A stretch of 60,000 nt of DNA, taken from the NCBI RefSeq assembly GCF_963678635.1, contig NC_087062.1, positions 55,376,363-55,436,362 on the forward strand. The letters are read 5' to 3'. The position numbers and the translations under genes are program-made. Within the stretch, counting starts at the first letter, position 1, and every line of letters begins with the position of its first letter. The notes under the pieces were generated by a model. The model searched no databases. It was not told where the DNA came from and saw nothing but the letters and a program-made list of their open reading frames with translations. This document shows, piece after piece, positions 33,650 to 44,716 of this stretch. Source of the DNA: Symsagittifera roscoffensis (Eukaryota > Xenacoelomorpha > Acoela > Convolutidae).

Positions 33650-34595
33650 GGATCTCCAATCGGCGAGCTTTGCCTAAAAGAATTGCTCAACGAAAAAATT
33701 AAGGAGCTTGAAAAAATCTCGGATGTCATTGACAAACTAGACGCCCATTATGGTTTTTACCTCCTGAAAAATTGCTTTAGCATGCCAAAACTCCTATGTT
33801 TTTTGCGTAAGAGCCCCTGTTTTTTGGAACGCTACGATAAAATACTAAGAAATTCGTTATGCAAGGTCACTAACGTGAAAATGGATAATAACCAGTTTTT
33901 ACAAGCAGTTCTCCCGGCAGCCAAAGGTGGCTTGAGCGTTTCTTCCGCTCGTCTACTCGCTTTACCCGCTTTCTTAGCCTCAGCAGTAGGAGCAAAAGAT
34001 GCCTTGATCGAAATCTTTGGTTTGGAGCATGTGGATGGAACCTATGATGATGCGCTTAAATGGTGGTTTGACCTTGGAAAAATTGAAATGGCTCCGGAAA
34101 ATGAAATCCAAAAAAATTGGACGGAGCCAATTTTTGACAGCGAAATTGCAGACTTGATTTTACGACTCGAACCAACGGACGTAAAAAGGTTCAACGCGTT
34201 CCAAGATAGATTTGGCTCCCAATGGTTGAACGTCATCCCGTGCAAAAATTTAAGGTTAAAACTGTCGAACCAACAACTCAGAACTGCGATAGGACTTCGA
34301 TTAGGATCAAAAATATGCTGAAGCGGAAGAGCGAAAAATTGACAAGTATAAAGATCTTGTAAATGATCGATATCTTTTTCAACCGCTAGCTTTTGAAATT
34401 CAGGGCGCGGCCGGCCCCAGCACAGAAGTTTTTTTGAGCAAGCTTTGTAAGAACCTAAGCATATGCACTGAGGAACCCAGAGCAGGCAGCTTTTTAAAAC
34501 AGAGAATCTCCCTGGCAATACAGATTGCGAACGCCGTTTGCGTACTCGGAACAATAATGGACAAAATAACTTTCGACGAAGTTTTTTACTTGTAA
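33650..34595 (+). pseudogene. Retroelement C-terminal region downstream of the RT
   Basis: The frame 33683-34321 carries DKLDAHYGFYLLKNCFSMPK, AAKGGLSVSSARLLALPAFL and LSNQQLRTAIGLRLGSKIC. In the intact family the last is followed by a Cys/His and PD-(D/E)xK-like nuclease block. Here it is followed, one frame away and without that block, by KIDKYKDL, FQPLAFEIQGAAGPSTE and RISLAIQIANA, then TAA at about 34595. The deletion of a middle block and a frame change indicate a dead copy. Confidence 0.7.
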
Positions 34596-35640
34596 CACTT
34601 GTATATTATATTATCTCGTGTCGAGTTGCGTGCTCTTATTGAAGAAACGTAACCCGTATCGATTTTAATTAAAAAGGACTTAAACACTTGTCATCTTCTT
34701 TTATCATTATCATTTCCATATCTAGAAAATTCCAAAGATTCTGACTGGAATACATGATGAAGGGACTCATGACTGTAACCTCGGTTACTATGATACTTTT
34801 GACCTTCTGATTACTTTAAAAAAATATTTCCTAACCGCTTTTCTGTATATCTTTATTAGAAACCTGCTCTGTCTATCAGCTTATTTCTCGTTTTTCTTAG
34901 AATAGCCTAGGCGCATGGTTGAATCGTTTTACCTTGCTAGACACAGAACATAGCAAAAGACCGATGGCCATAAGTTCTCATCAGTTATTCTCCTAAAAAT
35001 ATCCCTTACCTTGCCGAAATTTTCTGCTGCCCTAGTGCTACCTTTTTGCAGTACTCATCCCTGTCCTTATTAGCTTAAAATTCTGTATGTATTTACATTT
35101 TTTGTATTATATTGGTATCTGGGCATTTTCTCAGAAATTTAAGACAATATAGGCTAGTGTTAAGTTATATTAACTGTTTTGCATAACTGAATACATTTTT
35201 CCACGAAGACTTTTTCTAAATATAATTCTCAGAAACGCTGGATGTAAATGCACTATGTTCGTTGCGCTGCTGATGCCAAGAGAAATAAAAACCCACAAGA
35301 CGCTAAAATCGCAAATCCCAAAATGCAGCTGTATTTGTAACGTAACTATGGAGCCAATTTGCCGTTATTCACGTTCCCGCTTCGCCTTTGCTCTTCGCCG
35401 GGTCTCCGGATGTCTTTTTTTCCTAATTTTTTTTTGGAAATCAGTCGGGCAACCGATCCTTGTGCTCCCAAATCAGGCGCAAAGACTTCAGTTCGATTTC
35501 CTGTTGTTGATTTTGCTCGCTGTACCCTTCAATAACCCGGTTTTGACACCTCTGCTTTATATTGGAGACCAGAATTGTTTCCTTCGAGATGGTTAGAATC
35601 TCCTCATCTTTGTCAACTCCTCCCTTACGTTCGGGTACCC
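34596..35640. other. Stretch without a recognised gene
   Basis: No motif, repeat or splice pattern that I can support. The small open stretch at 35255-35596 looks like chance. Confidence 0.4.
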
Positions 35641-36029
35641 TCCTTCCTTCAACAGTACTGATCCAAATCCTACTTATTAGAGAAAACAAGGAAATAACTA
35701 CTCATGCTCTGAAATACTATACAAAATTGGAAAAAAATTAAACTATTTAGGGCATTACAGCAAATTAAAGTGTATGTTTAATAGTCTCTCACAGTATACA
35801 ACAGCCTCTGGGCACCGTGCATCCAATTCCGTCTTCCCTCAGAGATAACTGATTCTTTATTTCTTCTGATCTACTTCAGCTAAGCGTCTGTCTTTCTTGT
35901 ATTTTCCGGACAAAATGGCCGTTTTTGCTTTTCTGAGAAATTTTTCAGTTCCAATCGAAAAAAAACTTGGAAATTTGAAAATCTAGAATATTCCTACCTC
36001 CTTTTGGACACGATTTCACCGTTAAGGTC
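35641..36029. repeat. Second copy of the 30.6-31.4-kb repeat
   Basis: It shares AGTACTGATCCAAATCCT, CTACTCATGCTCTGAAATACTA, CTCTGGGCACCG, CAATTCCGTCTTCCCTCAGAG and CAAAATGGCCG...CTGAGAAAT with 30619-31430, in the same order. It abuts the large inverted repeat that follows, so both probably derive from one element family. Confidence 0.75.
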
Positions 36030-37645
36030 TTTAACGTCTGTAACATTCGCCCGGAAGTACATATCGACGGAAAATAAAGCTAGGTTCTAAAACGACTGGC
36101 TAGCGTCTAAACACAGCTCTACATGATTTTCACAGTCTCTGCCAAAGCCAGCTCTTTTGATGGTCTTTCTAACATGGGGTCGACAAAAACGTTGCTGTTT
36201 GCGGCTTCAATCACATTGCTCTAATTAACTTAATTACATGCAGAAATAGTGAGCACGATGAGTGTATCCCCAGACCACGAGGTCACTCGTAAAGACAGGG
36301 CTACTACTTATCTATCACATTTCGATTGTTTTTGTTCAGTAGATAAAAATCATCATCTCCATCGAACCCTTTGCCTTAACTCCTAGCTTCTCATAACCTG
36401 GAAACGATTAAAGATGTTATTAATTCAATTTAGGACATGACCAGAAGCTAACAGTTCATAAAAACAGAGAGTTACAGTTTTCTCCCGAGACCCTTCCGGA
36501 TTCCAGGATCCGAAGAAATAAAGCTCTTATTTCTTCTCGGAAGGCTGGACACGTCTCAATACCATTCCGAGTTCTCGGGATTCGTGTTCTAACAATTGTA
36601 GCGGCACATCGTTACAACTGGGAATGGTCTGATAGTCGTTTTCTATTTCAGTCTCGATCTGTCTCGCACAATTGTCGTTCAACATTTTTCTTAAAAATTT
36701 CTGTTGTTCTGTTCCGTTTTTGCAGTTTTCAGTTGTGTGACATTTGACCAGAATTAACGTAAATGCAGTTTCGCATTCGAATTTTTATCGACCAGAAAAA
36801 GAACATCTGACCTGGAAGATTGATGGTTTTAACGGATTAGCGACGTTATTGGAACAATTACACGAATCGGGAAGGGTTAGTTTTAACTGAATTGCTAATT
36901 TTTAAATATTCGATTTGGACGTGAACGACACGTAACCTTTTTATTTTTCGCGCACACTAAAACGGAACAACAAGAGTTGCAGTGAAAACAACTACGAGGA
37001 AGTAACGACAGATTGAAGTTATAACTGGAACCACTCCGAGTTGCAACTATTGTGCCGCTACAATCGGTACCGAACAGTTCACAAGAACAAGGAAGGGTGT
37101 TGGGATGACGTGTCTAGCCTTCCGGAAAATAATAGGAGTGTTATTTCTCCGGGTTCCAGAATCCGGAGGGGTCTCGGGCCCAAGATTCAATCTGTCTTTA
37201 CAAACTTTTAGCTTCCTGGTCATGTCCTGAGTTGAACTTAATTAACATACAGATTCATTTTCAGAGAATGAGAAGCTAGGAGTGAGGGAAATGGTTGATC
37301 CATATTTGAAGGAGATGATGATTTTTGTCTACTGAACAAAAACAATAGTAATATAAAGAATAGTAGTAGCCCTGTTTTTAGGAGTAACTTCGTGGTCTGG
37401 GGATACTGCGACCCAGCCATGAGCACACTATTTTTGCATATAATTAAGTTAATTTGAGTGTTTTGACCGAAGCCAGAAACAGTAACGCTTTGTCGGCCCG
37501 ATGTCAGAAAGACCACCAAAAGAACTGGCTTTGGCAGAGGCGTCATAAACATGTAGAGCGGTGCTTAGACGCTAGCCAGTCGTTTTAGAACCTAGCTTTT
37601 TTTTCCGTCGATATGTATTTCCGGGCGAATGTTAAATAGATGTTT
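36030..37645. repeat. Large imperfect inverted repeat (fold-back element)
   Basis: The left arm from about 36030 to 36720 is repeated in inverse orientation at about 36960-37645. Matching landmarks: TAACATTCGCCCGGAA (36041) with its complement ending 37634; ACGACTGGCTAGCGTCTAA; GCCAAAGCCAG.TCTTTTG.TGG; TTTTTGTTCAGTAGA; CTCCTAGCTTCTCAT; GGACATGACCAG; CGAGACCC.TCCGGATTC; and GTAGCGGCAC near the centre. Arms are about 690 bp with perhaps 15-20% mismatch and a loop of about 240 bp. No transposase is encoded. It could fold into one long hairpin RNA if transcribed. Confidence 0.9.
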
Positions 37646-39470
37646 TTATGGCGCTCCTGTGTGTCATTCTTTTTTAACATCCTGACCGGCTGAACAGGTA
37701 CATGACTCCGCGCCGAGCGGATGCTCAAAATAATAAGGCCCTAACGCCCTTATTAAGGCCCTATCCGCCGGGGCGGAAGGCTAGTTCGGAACATGTAATC
37801 CTTCCGGATTCCCGTGAATAGTTTTTTAACCTAGTTAAGACCAAAAATTCACGAACCAGGAAGGGTGGGGGGATTGGTCGTCCCGCCGTTCCCTGAGAGT
37901 TTTGTGACCAGAAACACTTAAAGATTTACAAAAAATCAATCAAAAAGTAGGGTAGTACCTAAGAAAAACAAAAAAACATAAAAAAATAACCTAAGAACCA
38001 AAAATAGTAAAAAAAAAGTACAAAATCTGTAGAAATCATCCCCCCAGACGAGATGTGATCCGACCCTCCCGTTTGTTGTTGTTAGATATATTATTGTTAC
38101 AGGCATTTATATCAGCCAGGATTGTTACGATAAATTTTGTGGCCCGTTTGTGGTGCTTGTACTATAGGGCTATTTGAGTATTTAAGCACGTTACTAATAA
38201 TTTGCGCTCAATCCGGAAGGGTGTCGGGATTAGTGAGGAAGACTGATCCGGCAAGCAGTTCAAGGAGCGAAAAGAAGGGGCAAACAATCGACTGTTGGGT
38301 ATCGTTAAAAATTTTGAATCCCTTTTGATACAAAAAGAAATATAGTACACTGTGGGGGCTCGACAGTGACTGCACAGTAGTGACCCTTCAACGAACTGCG
38401 AATATCCAAGTTAAGCACCTTAATTCGGAGATTGAACAAACCCGCAGGGGTATAATATTACCACTATTTTTTTATACAGCCTATATTAATACTCCTTTAT
38501 AGTTTTTCAGTGAAAAACACAGTAAGCGGACCGGTTTTCTAGGGTCAAAATAGCGATATTTTGATCCTCCCACAAATCGCGACTTTTTAAGATATCGATA
38601 TTTTTTGAAACGGAAAAAAGCGCTAAATTAGTGAGTTACATTGTAACGGTACTAGTATAATAGGTAGAACCGGTTAAGTTTAGTTCGGAAGTGGTTGAAA
38701 CTAATTGGGTACCAAAATTCGAATTTTCTTCATTTTTGAAAAAACGAAACGCTACAAAGTAAAAATTTTCTTTTGCAATTTTTGAGTTAGGACAGTAAAA
38801 ACTGTTGTTCGGACAACTTCCACTAGTGAATCGACAGGTTTTAAATGTCATTTGACGATAACCTTCCGGGTAACATTGAAATCGAATTTAACGTGTTTGA
38901 TTTAGTGGATTAATCAAACCGGAAGGGTCCAAATAGAATTGTTTTTGGCAAATTTTTTCAGCTGGAACGTTTCAGATCAAGTTTTTGCATTGGAATAGAA
39001 AAGTATAGGCCTTCTGAGCTCGGATCAATAGTTTTTAGGTCAAAAATAACAGAATTGCGAAAAAAGTTAGGCGGAACCTAATAGAGAGAAAAATCAATTA
39101 GAACGTCAATTATTCAAAAAGTAAGCGTGAATTTTTTTTAAGATTGTTTTTAGCAAACTTACTAATTCGGGAAGGTAGACCCTTCACGTTTTATAATGTC
39201 TTTTTTTGGAAAGCCCTTATACCCCTAGCAAAGGGTAGCAACGGTTGAATAAGACAATTTTACGCTGTTTAAGACAAAAAGTGAAGGCTAAGGAAATCAG
39301 AAAACCATAGTCGAGTTGAAACTAGGCTAGTGATAAGATCCTTCACAGTTAAGGTGAACTGTCAAATAAGAGGCTTAGTTTCAATCCGGAAGGATCTTGG
39401 GAAGGAAAATACACCCTTCCTAGTTAGTTCAAACAGCATAATAGCATCGGAGAACGTATCCGGAAGAGTA
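37646..39470. repeat. Stretch sprinkled with a GGAAGGGT-type motif
   Basis: No gene was seen. (A/T)TCCGGAAGGGT or its complement recurs at irregular spacing: near 37800, 37857, 38215, 38923, 39169, 39393 and 39410. The same motif occurs inside the fold-back element (for example 36489, 36873, 37092). It looks like the seed of the minisatellite that follows. Confidence 0.6.
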
Positions 39471-39519
39471 TTGAGTGAAAATTTTGAGAGTCTCTGAAAA
39501 GCTATTTTTACAAACCCTG

Positions 39520-39818
39520 AGGGGTCCCAATCCGGAAAGGTCCCAATTTAGCCAATCCGGAAGGGTCCCAATCCGGAAGGGTCCTTATTTAGCCAATCCG
39601 GAAAGGTCCCAATTTTGCCAATCCGGAGGGTCCAATTTTGCCAATCCGGAAGGGTCTTGTTTTTGCCAATCCAGAGGGGTCCTATTTTTGCCAATCCAGA
39701 GGGGTTCTATTTTGGCCAATCCGGAGGGGTACTATTTTCGTCAATCCGGAGGGGTCTTGTTTTTCCTAATCCGGAGGGGTACTATTTTTGCCAATCCGGA
39801 GGGGTACTATTTTGTTAA
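39520..39818. repeat. Minisatellite, about 30-bp unit, about 11 units
   Basis: Units read roughly GCCAATCCGGAGGGGTAC plus TATTTTT, with early units carrying GGAAGGGTCCC and later ones GGAGGGGTACT. A 30-bp period equals ten codons, which makes several frames open on the + strand by accident. Confidence 0.9.
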
Positions 39819-39829
39819 GACTTAAGTAG

Positions 39830-40560
39830 ACAGAAGAAAAGAAAATAGTGAAAGGTATTAGTTTATTAAGAGACAGGCTACGAACCAGTGACTGCACTGA
39901 TAACTTGTCTTTTATAAAAGACCGGACCAAAACAAAACAGGTCTTAACTCGGATATTCGCGACACCAAGTCAAAATTGAAAAAGAGTTTGTAACTGGTTT
40001 GTGTGGATTGAAATTCAAATCGTTTTTGGGAAAAGTGATTGTCCTGAGGATGTTTGTAGGTCTAGCTCGGGCAGTCCGAAGGCAGATAGCTAACACAGGA
40101 CTCGGTGGGTGCAATAGACGCCCACTTGAGAAAATTACTGCCTTCAAGTTTTGTCTGTTTGGTGCAGCACCAAGCAGGGAAAACTCTTTCTTTAGAAACA
40201 ATTTCGACTATTAAATGCGACTGACTGAAGTACAAAACACATACGTTTTTCATTGAAAATATTCTTATTTTTCTTCATTTTGGTTTTCAATCAATAATAT
40301 CTGTCTTTGATTCGGTAGTGAGAACACTATCTTTAAATAAACTGATTTTATCATACTGTGCTAGCTTCAGATCTTACAACTAATGTTCGAGTATTGTGAA
40401 TTAATTCTATACACGTTGTACTGTGATAACATACAAGGATTCATGGTCACTATATTAGTGAAATTTTTGGAATTTTTTGTGTTGTGTTATTGTTATCAGT
40501 AGTCAAACAATAAGGACACTAACAATCGAATTTAGTGTATAGGCAGTAAGAAATGATAAA
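39830..40560. other. Stretch without a recognised gene
   Basis: AT-rich; nothing supportable. The last 100 bases before the reading frame at 40567 could be a promoter or untranslated leader of the interrupted sequence described next. Confidence 0.4.
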
Positions 40561-40566
40561 CTGAAA

Positions 40567-40743
40567 ATGAGTCTAGACAAGTCAAGGATACCTAAACTAA
40601 GTGATAGCTCTAGGAAATACATACCAGAAATACACTCCAGGAAATACAAACAGAAAAAAGCAATGAACGACATTTTTGTGGAAAGGATCACACGAACCCG
40701 GATCGACAAAGGGAAGAAAATTTCAGGCATAATGGTTGAAGCC
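40567..40743 (+). pseudogene. 5' part of a coding sequence split by the LTR element
   Basis: From ATG 40567 the frame is open for 59 codons and ends with the codon GCC, which is the end of the target duplication. On the far side of the element the same frame is open from 59101 to the TGA at 59191. The peptide is rich in Lys, Arg and Ser and I do not recognise it. It may be an older retroelement gag or a host gene; either way the insertion broke it. Confidence 0.55.
40739..40743. repeat. Target-site duplication AAGCC, left
   Basis: AAGCC directly precedes the TG of the left LTR and is repeated right after the CA of the right LTR (59096-59100). A 5-bp duplication fits Ty3/gypsy-type integrases. 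Confidence 0.93.
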
Positions 40744-41187
40744 TGTTATATACCGTTACTGGCTATTGTCGTTTGGTCGTTGAAAGAGGAATGACTATGT
40801 TTTGTATTCTAGAGTTATGAAGTATCTATGTTGGATGTGCGGTCTAGGCTAGTGAATCGTCAACTCAGGGATGCGCTTTGTGATGTCAGTTTCAACCTTC
40901 TAAGGAACTGGCTTTCTGTTCAATTGAAAGTGAGTATTACTAATTGAATTGTCTCTTTTTGGCGAGCTCCTGATTATAATGGCTCTCTCAATATTACTGA
41001 GCTAATCATCAGTTTATTGTTTACATTAAACAAGTTTAATTTAACACTTTCACATTGACATTTGGAATAGCAATTGAATATTTGATATGCTCGAATTATT
41101 GTAATTAGTTAAGAATGACTAATGTAGGCGATTAGCACTGGTAATTACTTAAGAATGACTAAAATAGGCGAGTAGCACTATGTTACA
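40744..41187 (-). repeat. Left LTR (3' LTR of the element)
   Basis: 444 bp, TG...CA, colinear with 58647-59095. Near its right end a unit of about 40 bp (GTAATTA.TTAAGAATGACTAA plus TAGGCGAGTAGCACT) is present twice in tandem. No clear polypurine tract is visible just inside it. Confidence 0.95.
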
Positions 41188-41562
41188 CTTACAGGCTTGT
41201 TGATTCTTCCATGGCGGCTAATTATGGAGGAAGGCACAGATCGATGGATAAATGAATCAATAACTTAACTGAGCATTTCGGTTAATTTACTGCATTTGGA
41301 TGTCAAGTGAGAGTTGCACGAGCACTTTATAATTTTAAGTATAGATGTAACTAGAGTAAATAGGCGATATTCGCAACTAGATTAAGGAGAAACTCAAATA
41401 TACGCAAGTGGTTGTCCCTAATGGTTCAGTTACACAGAATTTTAAGTGGGATTTAAATCTTTTAGTAGCAATATTATACTTTCAAATAACAGTCAATCGA
41501 AGCCACGTAGTCAGTCTTATGGGTGATTTATGAATGTGAGTTCAATGAATACCAGTAACTGG

Positions 41563-42697
41563 TCAGATTTGGCTTAAGCTCTCCTCTCTTCCACTTTCGT
41601 TAGAGCTCGTTTCGTTCAAGACAACCTGTGATTCTTGTGTCCTGCTGATGTTCTCCATTGAGGAGCAGGCTGAAGTAAGTCTTGATTGGTTGGCTGGCGT
41701 TTGATAGGCATTCAATTCTGCTTGTGTCAGTACCATGTATTTCTCACGAAAATTGGACTCCTCCTTTTGGAAGGCCTTCCTGTCAGATGCTGTTACTGAG
41801 AGCACCGGTTGAAGTGCGATGGTTCCATCCTGCCCTTTCAGAAACTTCGGAGTAAATCTTCCACTAGGGTGGGTTTCAGCAATCTCATGTGATGAGCGAT
41901 CGGCTTTGCGATGTCTTTTAGCTGGTCTGTTTTTGTCAGGAGAGGGCTGTCTATCAGTTTGGCTTTTACTTCCCGCAGTAACTTAACTCTGGCATCTGTT
42001 TTTGATTCATAATACGGGAGTTCTGTTAAGTCTGGCAATTATGAAAGAAGATGCGACAAGGTGTCCGGCAAGTTCACGGTAATCCGTTTTGCTGGAGTTT
42101 TGTCACAGCTAGCGAGATCCGGCCTGATCTTTATGTATTTGCTGATCAACTGAGTCCCACAGTCTAATGTTATCAGACAAAAATTACAGCCTGCATGATC
42201 TTCCCGTTAGGGGGTGTTCAGCTCTTCAAGGCTGTACTCTCATAGGGAAAATGACGCACTGGCTGATGTGATGAGCTAAATCCCGTGCCCAAATTCGTAG
42301 CTTTCTCCGGCGTAGGGAGAAGTATCTTTTCCGTTTCGCACACCTGCAATGCCGTCATGATTGAGTGGAAATATAGTGTGGCTAGGCATGACGACTAGCC
42401 AAGATGTGTCTCCATTGTTTGATGGCAGATCCGGTATGTTGAGCTTCCCAAACAATTGACGTATTGGTCTTCTGTCAGAACTGTTGTTTCCATAGAGTCC
42501 TCTGAGATTGCCAGATATGATCCTTCAGTAACCCATTTGATGGCTTCGGTTGGGTTACCTTGTGGCATAGGTATCACATGGGCCCGGTAGATCTGGAAGG
42601 CTGTTTGACTCGATGCGTACGGTTTTGCCAAGTTGAGCAGAAGTCCTTCCTCAATTGTTGTGACATCGCGAAACAGTTTCTTGTCATAGTATCGCAA
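41563..42697 (-). pseudogene. env-like fragments, copy 1
   Basis: Three short frames (42395-42697, 41838-42038, 41563-41805) stand where an envelope-like gene would be, downstream of pol. The first has a pattern seen in envelope-like proteins of invertebrate retroelements: a basic start, PMPQG, an acidic Ile/Leu stretch and spaced Cys residues (NCLGSSTYRIC), followed after an in-frame TAG by a further Cys-containing stretch. The last frame is polar and Ser/Glu-rich. No signal peptide or membrane segment is visible in the open parts. Envelope identity is inferred from position and pattern. Confidence 0.5.
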
Positions 42698-42925
42698 GTG
42701 TCAATCGGTGGTTCTCCTCATTTTGGCTTTTGTATACTGCCAACAGGGATTCTCGCGGTACCAGAGAATGATTGCCAACAGGGATTCTATGATTGCCAAC
42801 AGGGGTTCTCGCGGTACCAGAGACATCGGTAGTCGTTGGTCCAGCAGAGTTGGTATCGAGCTTAAGACATTTGTCTTGAAGGCATAAAATGCGGCTTTAT
42901 AGCTTGTTATATCTGCGTCGAGTCA

Positions 42926-43195
42926 ATGATGGCTTGTTTAAGAGAGAACACAGCCTTGTTGACATGCTGTGTGCAACGAGTCGGTGACACGGTGTATCTG
43001 CCTTATGGGTGGGTCCACTGTGTCCTTACTGCTAACAACATCAGTGGCTGCTCATCTCTGCTCTCCGTTGGTTTGCGAGTGCCTCGTTTTCAATATGATT
43101 CCATATGGAAAATTATAGCGAGTAGCTTGCCTCTGAACGGCCGTAGGAAGCGTATTCAGGAAGAAGGGGCTAAGTACAGAGAGTTTGAAAGATGA
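42926..43195 (+). pseudogene. JmjC-like C-terminal fragment on the opposite strand, copy 1
   Basis: The 89-codon frame contains VGDTVYLPYGWVHCVLT. This closely follows the JmjC demethylase pattern G-[DQ]-T-x-[FY]-[IVL]-P-x-G-W-[IV]-H-[AC]-V-L-T, whose His is the last metal ligand. The HxD half of the metal site is not present upstream in any frame I could find, so it would be inactive. It lies antisense to the element's genes. A chance antisense match cannot be excluded from one motif. Confidence 0.4.
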
Positions 43196-43299
43196 TGAGC
43201 GAAATTAAAGTTTTTGTGAATTGGCAGTTGTAGTGTTTTGATAATATGTAATTTCTTTTAATTCAGTTTTTATTGATAGTGTCAAATTTTTTCGTTTCT

Positions 43300-44395
43300 C
43301 TAATGTTAAAACATGGAATAAGGCTTATGTTTCGGATCTCGAGATGTATCCCTTTTCTCCTCCGCCAGGCTTTAGAATCCTCTTCTTTGGTGCTCGGGGG
43401 GTCATCGGTGTTGAATTTTCCGACATCCGACTTCGCTGCTGATGGGGTGTCGAAATTTTTTTATTCCTAATGTTAATACATGGGTGATGAGGGTGATTTT
43501 TTGTATCTCGAGATGTACACCTTGCCTCCTCCGCCAGGCTTCAGGATCCTCCTCATTGGTGCTCCGGGGGTCATCGGTGTTGAATTTTCCGACATCCGAC
43601 TTCGCTGCTGATGGGGTGTCGAAATTTTTTTATTCCTAATGTTAATACATGGGTGATGAGGGTGATTTTTTGTATCTCGAGATGTACACCTTGCCTCCTC
43701 CGCCAGGCTTCAGGATCCTCCTCATTGGTGCTCTTGGGGTCATCGGTGGTGAATTTTCCGAAATCCGACTTCGCTGCTGATGGGGGGGTCGAAAATTTTT
43801 TATCCCTTATGTTAATACATGGGTGGTGCGGGTGATTTTTCGTATCTCGAGATGTACACCTTTCCTCCTCCGCCAGGCTTCAGGATCCTCCTCATTGGTG
43901 CTCCTGGGGTCATCGGTGGTGAATTTTTCGAAATCCTACTTCGCTGCTGATGGAGGGGTCGAAAATTTTTTATCCCTAATGTTAATACATGGGTGGTGCG
44001 GGTGATTTTTCGTATCTCGAGATGTACACCTTTCCTCCTCCGCCAGGCTTCAGGATCCTCCTCATTGGTGCTCCTGGGGTCATCGGTGGTGAATTTTCCG
44101 AAATCCGACTTCGCTGCTGATGGGGCGATCGAAAATTTTTTATCACTTATTTTAATACATGGTCGGTGCGGGTGATTTTTCGTTTCTCGAGATGTACACA
44201 TTTCCTCCTCCGCCAGGCTTCAGGATCCTCCTCATTGGTGCTCCTGGGGTCGTCGGTGGTGAATTTTCCGAAATCCGACTTCGCTGCTGATGGGGGGGTC
44301 GAAAATGTTTTATCCCTAATGTTAATACATAGGTGGTGCGGGTGATTTTTCGTATCTCGAGATGTACACCTTTCCACCTCCGCCAGGCTTCAGGA
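43300..44395. repeat. 170-bp satellite, short block (six monomers and one truncated)
   Basis: The landmark CAGGCTTCAGGATCCTCCTC (first copy variant CAGGCTTTAGAATCC) recurs near 43368, 43537, 43706, 43877, 44046, 44217 and 44386, about 170 bp apart. Each monomer ends in a G run of variable length after GCTGAT. Confidence 0.95.
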
Positions 44396-44716
44396 CGATG
44401 GATAAATGAATCAATAACTTAACTGAGCATTTCGGTTAATTTACTGCATTTGGATGTCAAGTGAGAGTTGCACGAGCACTTTATAATTTTAAGTATAGAT
44501 GTAACTAGAGTAAATAGGCGATATTCGCAACTAGATTAAGGAGAAACTCAAATATACGCAGGTGGTTGTCCCTAATGGTTCAGTTACACAGAATTTTAAG
44601 TGGGATTTAAATCTTTTAGTAGCAATATTATACTTTCAAATAACAGTCAATCGAAGCCACGTAGTCAGTCTTATGGGTGATTTATGAATGTGAGTTCAAT
44701 GAATACCAGTAACTGG

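Larger units (their letters stand above)
32501..34595 (+). mobile_element. PHD-finger retroelement relic with the RT core missing
   Basis: The segment holds the two ends of a metazoan reverse-transcriptase polyprotein family known to me by its motifs. At the left are a PHD-type zinc finger and the conserved linker KLDEGNVKGGIKLAASDD. At the right is the C-terminal region with KNCFSMPKLLCFLRKSPC and later FLKQRISLAIQIANA. The RT palm between them should be some hundreds of residues long, but the gap is only about 115 bp (33567-33682). A second deletion and frame change near 34310 removes the nuclease-like part. The G+C-richer segment at 32500-32620 may be its 5' untranslated region. The termini were not found. 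Confidence 0.75.
41242..44395 (-). repeat. First copy of a 3,154-bp tandem duplication
   Basis: Sequence from CGATGGATAAATGAATCAAT at 41242 recurs from 44396 with an offset of 3154 bp. The unit holds env-like fragments and the first seven satellite monomers. Copies differ at scattered single bases (for example near 42112, 43013 and 43077), so they are not an assembly echo. Confidence 0.95.

Noticed and set aside
39475-39825. Repeat-protein-like frames on the + strand
   Set aside because: The 30-bp minisatellite gives ten-codon periodicity in two frames; there is no conserved family motif.
41188-41230. Polypurine tract of the Ty3/gypsy-type element
   Set aside because: The expected pyrimidine run next to the left LTR is not clear on the + strand.
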